Origin: Petrolisthes cinctipes
Lineage: Eukaryota > Arthropoda > Malacostraca > Decapoda > Porcellanidae
Reading direction: 5' to 3'
DNA: 64,000 bases
Assembly (NCBI GenBank): GCA_033782935.1
Contig: JAWQEG010000365.1
Location: 1,116,001-1,180,000 of the forward strand
This document shows, in pieces, positions 58,895 to 64,000 of the stretch; positions within the stretch are counted from its first letter, which is position 1; every line of letters starts with the position of its first letter. Made by a program: the position numbers and the translations under genes. Under the pieces are notes generated by a model. The model searched no databases and was not told the origin of the DNA. It was given only the letters and a program-made list of their open reading frames with translations.

Positions 58895-58971
58895 TGTGAC
58901 AGCGCAGGGTTTTTGGTTGGGGGCACCAGGAATATCCTGGTGGATCAAAAGAACCCAAACCCTGTGTTACA
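57314..58971 (+). mobile_element. Solo LTR 3, 1658 bp, with GTAC duplication
   Basis: Begins TGTAACGCTCCTG and ends CCCTGTGTTACA, flanked by GTAC at 57310-57313 and 58972-58975. Joining the flanks restores the integrase reading frame across the site, which shows a clean insertion. No coding inside. It includes poly(T) runs at 57950-57964, 58431-58449 and 58860-58881. Confidence 0.8.
58085..58270 (+). repeat. Tandem repeat of about 33 bp within solo LTR 3
   Basis: TTTTTGGTAAAGCACTAGTG recurs about six times with decay (TTTGGTAAGCCACTTGTAG, TTTGGTAAAAGCCCTAGT, TTTTGGTAAATGCCACGTG). LTR enhancers are often tandem repeats, but function here is inference. Confidence 0.8.
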
Positions 58972-59612
58972 GTACTAAAGGATGTAAGGGAGTTTGTTAA
59001 GGCAAGTATGCAATATTCACAGGAAAAAATGAAAGTAAATTTTGATAGGAAAGCTAACCTTAGGTCATATAAAGTAGGTGATGAGGTGCTAGCGTTTATT
59101 CCGATCTCAGGTAATTCTCTCTCTGTTAAATTTCAGGGCCCATACATGATCTCGAAAGTGTTGCATAACAATAAATATATAATTGAGACTCCTATGCGTA
59201 GGAGGAATCAACAGCAGATACATGCTAATAGAATTAAACTGTACCACAGAAGAGACCCTGAGAAGGTGGTAATGACAACCTGTAGTACCAACACCTATGG
59301 AACACCTGTTGAAAATCTTATGCCATCTTGGTCATCTGTCAGGAATTCGGAGATAGTAAAAGATGTTGCCAGTTTTTACCATAATTTCTCTGAGGACCTT
59401 GTTGAGTGTGTGAAAACTTCTATGGATATGTTCCCTCACATATTTTCAGACTTTCCTGGGCGGTGTCCCTATCTGCAGCATGATATCGAGCTGGTTCCAG
59501 GTGCCCATCCCATACGCCAGTCCACCTACAGAACCAACCCGACGAAGACGACCTTGATGAAGAAGGAAGTGGATTACCTTTTGCAAAATGGACTGGCGCG
59601 CCCAAGCAACTC

Positions 59613-60585
59613 TTGCCTGGTCATTGCTGAACCTGTGTTTCGGGGTTTAAACCAGTGGTGGTTACCCCAAATGCCTTGTTTAGTGTATTTGTGTGTGATT
59701 ATGATTTATCAAATAATAGTTTAACTTAAATTACAAATAGCCTCGGTGGCCGCTGTGATCTTTGGCGCCGAATCACAGTGGTACACCAGCCGGAGAGGGA
59801 GTTGTTTCGGGGACTTTTGGATTATGTTCTCGAGGCTTCATAATCTGGATTTTTGTGAGTTTTGGCCGGAACTTGAGCTTATTTAAGTCGAGGATGAGCG
59901 AGAGAAGGCACGTGGGTTTGATTATGCGTCCAGACTTTGTTGTGTCCAGACCTCGTCCTCATTGTGCATAGCAACAACAGACTACAGTATTGTTCGTGGA
60001 GTTACCTTGGTGTACCGAGGCCTCTTACCGGCAGTACTCTGTTGTTTCTCTGCCTGGTGTAAAGTAAAAAGTAAAGTAAATTTGCAGCGTTTTGCTGCAC
60101 TGCTGTGCTGCACCTTCAGTGTTTTGGTTTTGCTGGAGGACAACCTAGTATATGGTAGCTAGTAGTTAGTTGTTCCCCACACCAGACCCGCAGCACTCAC
60201 TGCCTCAGGGGAAACCCTGTGGTAGGGGGGCCCAGTAGTCTGGTGCGTCATTTGGGCACCTCTTTTTCTTAAACTACTTTTTCTTCCACTATTTCCGTGC
60301 GACCTCCTGGGCCTACGGTTGTCTCTTGGTTGAGCAACAGTATTCGCTTGGGAGGTGGGTTCCTACTACACCACCCCTCGCATTAGGCAGGTTCGGTGGT
60401 GGGGAAGTTCCTTCCGCACAAACTCCGATCCCCTAGCTGGTACTGGAGAACGCCGCCAGGCTACCACTAGCGGGGGGCGAGTAAAGGTAACTTTTATTCC
60501 CTAAATTATTGTCCATTTTTGGGGGTTGATACAATAGTTCAGGGAGGTAGGTGAGTGTGCTAGGAGAGGGGTCGGATGTAGTCCG
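59613..60585 (+). other. Probable 5' leader of the next non-LTR element
   Basis: No coding accepted. Sequence changes abruptly after the Gypsy RT fragment. The part just before the ORF1 start is GC-rich and includes paired GGTAACTT and GGAGG blocks. It is likely the leader of the element whose ORF1 follows, but its left boundary is not defined. Confidence 0.35.
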
Positions 60586-61881
60586 ATGCCCCGGATGGAT
60601 GAACCCCCGACTAGCCTCCCTCCTCCTCAAGGAGGGAGTTTAACGACCAAGGACCAAACTAGGACAACGGCTGACAATAATGGAACCCCTACGGCAGACA
60701 GACAACGACAACTTGATGTTAAAATTCCTCCAATGAATATTAGATGTGTAGATGAGGGTCAGTCTCTCAAGAATTTTAACCCCTTTATCGTCAAAAAGGT
60801 CCTTGATGGTCAAGTGGGTGGCAGTCTTGCTGATGCTAACAAGTTGCGTGATGGTAGTATCCTGGTGAAAGTACTGAAGGCATCCCAGGTTAAGGATCTC
60901 CTTAAACTGACGCAAATTCATAACTTGAAGATGAAAGCCACCATTCCAGTGGGGCCAAATACCTGTAAGGGCGTCATTTTCCATAGGGATTTGGCCGCTC
61001 TGAATGAGGCAGACATTTTGGAAGGAATGAAGGACCAAGGCGTTGTTGATGTTCAAAGTATGACCAGGATGAGAGAGAAAAAGAGAGAGAAATTTGGCTT
61101 GTGTTTCATGACTTTTGCTTCAGCCCAGATTCCGGAAACGGTAAAGATCGGATATGAAATAGTTCACGTTAGACCATACATTCAGAAACCGATGCGTTGT
61201 TTCCGTTGCCAGAAATTCGGACACACAGCATTGAGGTGCTTCAATAAAGATTCATTCACTTGTGGTAAATGTGCAGGTAGTCACGAGACTGAGTTGTGTT
61301 CAGAGACAGTCTTCAGGTGTGCTAATTGTGGCGGCCCCCACCAGGCAAGTGCAGGTGACTGCAGGAGCCTTAAAGTGGAGACTGAAGCAATGGCATACAT
61401 GAGGGGTCATGATGTTAGTTATGGTGAGGCAAAGAGGAAGGTGGAGGGGGTTAACCAAACTCCCACAGTTTCCTATGCTGCAGCTATGACTGGCACCACT
61501 GCTCCTGTAACTACGACAGATGTTAACGTGGCTATCCAAGCTAAAGATAATGAAATTAAAGACTTAAAGGATACTGTAAACAAATTAACGCTGCTAGTAG
61601 AAAGTTTGACAAAGAAATTAGAAGATGTTGAATCAACCCAGCAAAAGAAGCACCACAAAGCTGATGATACCGTATCAGCTTCTAAACCTCATGTTCTCGC
61701 TCAGGTGACTCCCATGAAGCCTACATCCGGGAGTCGTCCGGTTCGTCGCGAGACGAGCCGTTCGAGGACTGGCTCTATACAGTCACTCATAAAAATTAAG
61801 ACCCCCACAGGCCAGTCATCTTCTTATACTTGTGATATCGGTTCTGGCAACAGTGTACGTGACGTCAGTGATGGCGCTTGA
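60586..61881 (+). CDS. Intact non-LTR ORF1 (Jockey-like gag, 431 aa)
   Basis: A single uninterrupted frame from ATG at 60586 (a second ATG at 60595 is possible). Residues about 45-190 are an RRM-like nucleic-acid-binding region (VKKVLDGQVGGSLADANKLR, LCFMTFASAQIPETVKIGY). Three zinc knuckles follow at about residues 203-265: RCFRCQKFGHTALRC, TCGKCAGSHETELC and RCANCGGPHQASAGDC. Then comes an acidic-basic linker, a predicted coiled coil (LKDTVNKLTLLVESLTKKLE) and a Ser/Arg-rich tail. Jockey-type ORF1 proteins coat element RNA. No ORF2 follows; the sequence after 61881 has no endonuclease or RT. It is a young 3'-deleted copy or a retained stand-alone ORF1. Confidence 0.82.
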   Translation: MPRMDEPPTSLPPPQGGSLTTKDQTRTTADNNGTPTADRQRQLDVKIPPMNIRCVDEGQSLKNFNPFIVKKVLDGQVGGSLADANKLRDGSILVKVLKASQVKDLLKLTQIHNLKMKATIPVGPNTCKGVIFHRDLAALNEADILEGMKDQGVVDVQSMTRMREKKREKFGLCFMTFASAQIPETVKIGYEIVHVRPYIQKPMRCFRCQKFGHTALRCFNKDSFTCGKCAGSHETELCSETVFRCANCGGPHQASAGDCRSLKVETEAMAYMRGHDVSYGEAKRKVEGVNQTPTVSYAAAMTGTTAPVTTTDVNVAIQAKDNEIKDLKDTVNKLTLLVESLTKKLEDVESTQQKKHHKADDTVSASKPHVLAQVTPMKPTSGSRPVRRETSRSRTGSIQSLIKIKTPTGQSSSYTCDIGSGNSVRDVSDGA

Positions 61882-62323
61882 GAGATGAAGTTGATTTGCT
61901 CGACACATTTGTAACTAATGGTAGATAAGACGAAGCATGAGTTGGGATAATGTTTCGAGCAAACCAACCTTCCTCCAAACACAACCCACACCACCACCAC
62001 CTCTGACGTTCACACTCCCGTGAGGCCCACCCAGCGTTGTCAATGTTAGCCGAGATAACCCCGAAACACTAGTTGTGAGCTCTGCTCGCTCGAACCATTC
62101 ACTGGTGACTGGTGGGAGGGAGAAGTAAGGAGGGTAGGGGGGGTGTCTATACAAGAGAGGTGAGAAATTATTCTTGGGGAGGTGAAAAATGAGTGGAAGC
62201 TTTAATAAAAGTACGAAAATACACCCGGTTATCAATTATTTATATACCGATATTCGTGTCAATTATTAACATCATTAAAGGTAAGATTAACTTTTTCATA
62301 TTATGATGTAACACAAAAACAAC
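61882..62323. other. Interval, nothing recognised
   Basis: No ORF2 continuation, RNA or repeat recognised. It ends at the long inverted repeat. Confidence 0.4.
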
Positions 62324-62620
62324 CGAGGTAATATTATTGTATAGTTTTTTCGTATAATATTTATTGGTTATTATCAAGCACTAAACGCTGAAAAATACTT
62401 ACACAATAACTGAATAAGAATCATGAACCAGAATGCTCAAATGTGAATACCTTTATATTACATGTGTCAAGCGTTGATACCACTAACACACTTCCATTTC
62501 CCCCGTATCTAACTAACAGTTTATAATCGTCGTGTCAAATATCAAGGCTCTCATTATCCCTCACGTGATAGCAACCTTGTAATATTCTGAATACTTTTAA
62601 TAATAGCTCGTTGTATTGAA
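62324..62620 (+). repeat. Left arm of long inverted repeat
   Basis: Starts CGAGGTAATATTATTGTATA and ends near TAATAGCTCGTTGTATTGAA. Paired with 63689-64000. Confidence 0.85.
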
Positions 62621-62767
62621 TATAGTGAACACGTGCTGTTTGATAATTTACTATAAATCCCTCAGTATTTCATCTGTTTCTAGGTAGCAAATTTTTTTTA
62701 TTTTGGCAGATAATACATGTGAGCAGAGGCCAGGGAGATTGCGTCTGGCACCCACAGGCTTGTCAAC

Positions 62768-62771
<4 letters not shown>

Positions 62772-62805
<34 letters not shown>
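62772..62805. repeat. Poly(T) run of more than 30 bp
   Basis: Uninterrupted T run followed by GCATTAATTACAG. It could be the poly(A) end of a minus-strand retrocopy, but I recognise no body next to it. Confidence 0.8.
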
Positions 62806-62807
<2 letters not shown>

Positions 62808-63013
62808 ATTAATTACAGATTGACGTTGACTCTAGTCTCGTTAGCCCAAATTAATTTTGATACTCCAAGAGGATTATGAGTTGGTTGAAAACCACTGAAC
62901 TGGTAAGGGTATTGAAGACTGAGTGTGGAAATATTCCCTCTCCAACATGTTGGCAGTCCTGATGACTTGAAGATGTGTAAGGTGGTGCAGTCAGTCAGTT
63001 CACAAGACAAGAT

Positions 63014-63290
63014 GTAAATGGAAATTCACACTAATATCAACCTTGTAGCAGAAGACAGTAAAGACCAACACGGCATCAAATACAACGGTGTGAGTATTGG
63101 TAGAGTGTATATGAAAATTCACACTAATATCAACCTTGTAGCAGAAGACAGTAAAGACCAATACGGCATCAAATACAACGGTATGAGTAGTGGTAGAGTG
63201 TATATGGAATGTCACACTAATATCAACCTTGTAGCAGAAGACAGTAAAGACCAATAGGGCATCAAATACAACGGTGTGAGTATTGGGAAG
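63014..63290 (+). repeat. Tandem 93-bp repeat, three copies
   Basis: Units begin with ATTCACACTAATATCAACC at about 63022, 63115 and 63208 (TGTCACAC in the third). Unit length 93 bp equals 31 codons, and both strands stay open through about two and a half units (plus: HTNINLVAEDSKDQ; minus: HTVVFDAVLVFTVFCYKVD). Three or four differences between units. No similarity recognised. Confidence 0.85.
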
Positions 63291-63688
63291 GTGTTGTATG
63301 ATGGGAAACACAGGATTTCAGACCTTAACACGCCTTCAATAAAGTTTAATTTTAAGAAATGTTGAAAATAGTTGCCAGCTTCTTTATTAACATGTCCGAT
63401 GAAACCTCAACTGTGCATCCCATGCATTACTTGATGGAACTATTACAATGTTTAAATAATTATGAATATACTTCTCTCGCAACTCATGACAGATAAAACC
63501 AATAGAACCTCTGTCACCAACATTATTATGTTATGTGTGTGTGTACTGGCTTATATAATTATATAAGTATATTACATGCACAAAGAAAAGAGAGATACAC
63601 ACAGAGAAGAGAGATACAGACCAAATAATAATTTTTGCTACCAAGAGACAAATGACAAAAAAAGGGTTTCATAGTCAAATTCCAATAT

Positions 63689-64000
63689 TTCAATACAACA
63701 GGTTATTATTAAAAGTATTCAGAATATTACAAGGTTGCTATCACGTGAGGGATAATGAGAGCCTTGATATTTGACACGACGATTATAAACTGTTAGATAC
63801 GGGGGAAATGGAAGTGTGTTAGTGGTATCAACACTTGACACATGTAATATAAAGGTATTCACATTTGCTTCATTTAATAAAGAGCATTCTGGTTCATGAT
63901 TCTTTTTCAGTTATTGTGTAAGTATTTTTCAGCGTTTAGTGCTTGATGATAACCATTGAATATTATACGAAAAAATACCGTATACAATAATATTACCTCG
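63689..64000 (-). repeat. Right arm of long inverted repeat (cut by window end)
   Basis: Reverse complement of the left arm. It ends TAATATTACCTCG exactly at the window limit, so the repeat may extend further. Confidence 0.85.

Larger units (their letters stand above)
56565..59612 (+). mobile_element. Gypsy-type pol with integrase upstream of reverse transcriptase
   Basis: Integrase at 56565-57309 and 58976-59260, split by solo LTR 3. Zinc-binding CHVCQ end, FERIVVDCVGSLP (first Asp), IQTNRGTNFTNEL (second catalytic Asp replaced by Asn) and ESQGFLEPWHQTVK (Glu). The C-terminal GPY/F-like domain reads LSVKFQGPYMISKVL. The same frame continues into IFSDFPGRCPYLQHDIELVP, PIRQSTYRTNPTK and EVDYLLQNGLARPSNS, the N-terminal part of a Gypsy reverse transcriptase, where it ends at 59612. 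Most Gypsy elements have RT before integrase; the opposite order is known from the Gmr1-type lineage. Confidence 0.78.
62324..64000. mobile_element. Element or locus with about 300-bp inverted repeats, runs off window
   Basis: The left arm 62324-62620 and right arm 63689-64000 are reverse complements over roughly 300 bp with about 95% identity by eye and two small indels (a TAAC-like 4-bp and a roughly 14-bp insertion). The right arm reaches the window end, so the outer limit is unknown. The spacer is about 1.07 kb with a poly(T) run and a tandem 93-bp array and shows no transposase. A non-autonomous transposon with long terminal inverted repeats, or an inverted duplication, are both possible. 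Confidence 0.75.

Overview
This window looks like eukaryotic, intron-bearing DNA from an arthropod, most likely a malacostracan (decapod-like) crustacean. The evidence is a dense mix of DIRS, Penelope, CR1/Jockey/I-type non-LTR and Gypsy elements, long (TA)n arrays, (AACCT)n stretches equal to the arthropod telomere unit TTAGG, and one spliced host-type exon. The species assignment is inference. There is no bacterial gene organisation, no rRNA and no CRISPR. Almost everything is a layered graveyard of transposable elements, most of them broken.

Layout. 1-520: CR1-like endonuclease fragment. 1555-6786 (minus), 10055-17284 (plus) and about 29641-35240 (plus): three copies of one DIRS family (tyrosine-recombinase retrotransposon) with inverted terminal repeats and an internal complementary region. 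Each copy is broken differently. 7150-7780: CR1-type SGNH-esterase relic. 9882-10054 plus 17285-22096 (minus): one non-LTR element (copy A) split in two by the second DIRS copy. 23522-23676: one exon of an FAD-dependent amine oxidase, the only convincing host coding sequence. 24140-28856: three Penelope-like fragments, one carrying a tRNA-derived SINE. 28921-29640: a terminal-inverted-repeat element built of palindromic subrepeats with telomere-like repeats in its middle.

35241-37290: Tc1-type transposase relic interrupted by a truncated non-LTR copy with a 14-bp target duplication. 37659-39244: (TA)n fold-back locus holding a solo LTR. 39245-39760: gag of a second DIRS family. 40260-42480: Jockey-like relic. 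42856-43990: I-like RNase H tail. 44620-46195: relic of a multi-copy uncharacterised protein family. 46417-52320: copy B of the split non-LTR family, itself hit by a solo LTR. 52330-53306: Gypsy gag and LTR remnant. 53307-53500: CR1 tail. 53503-56560: a further non-LTR element. 56565-59612: Gypsy element with integrase upstream of reverse transcriptase, disrupted by a 1.66-kb solo LTR. 60586-61881: an intact non-LTR ORF1 with no ORF2. 62324 to window end: a long inverted repeat around a tandem 93-bp array.

How it fits together. The insertions can be ordered: DIRS copy 2 entered copy A; solo LTRs entered copy B and the Gypsy integrase; a SINE entered a Penelope 3' region; a non-LTR copy entered a Tc1 element. 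The observations most worth following are the phase-compatible introns in the DIRS genes, the integrase-first Gypsy order, the intact orphan ORF1, the two inverted-repeat elements (28.9 kb and 62.3 kb) and the amine oxidase exon. No clearly new cellular system is demonstrated.
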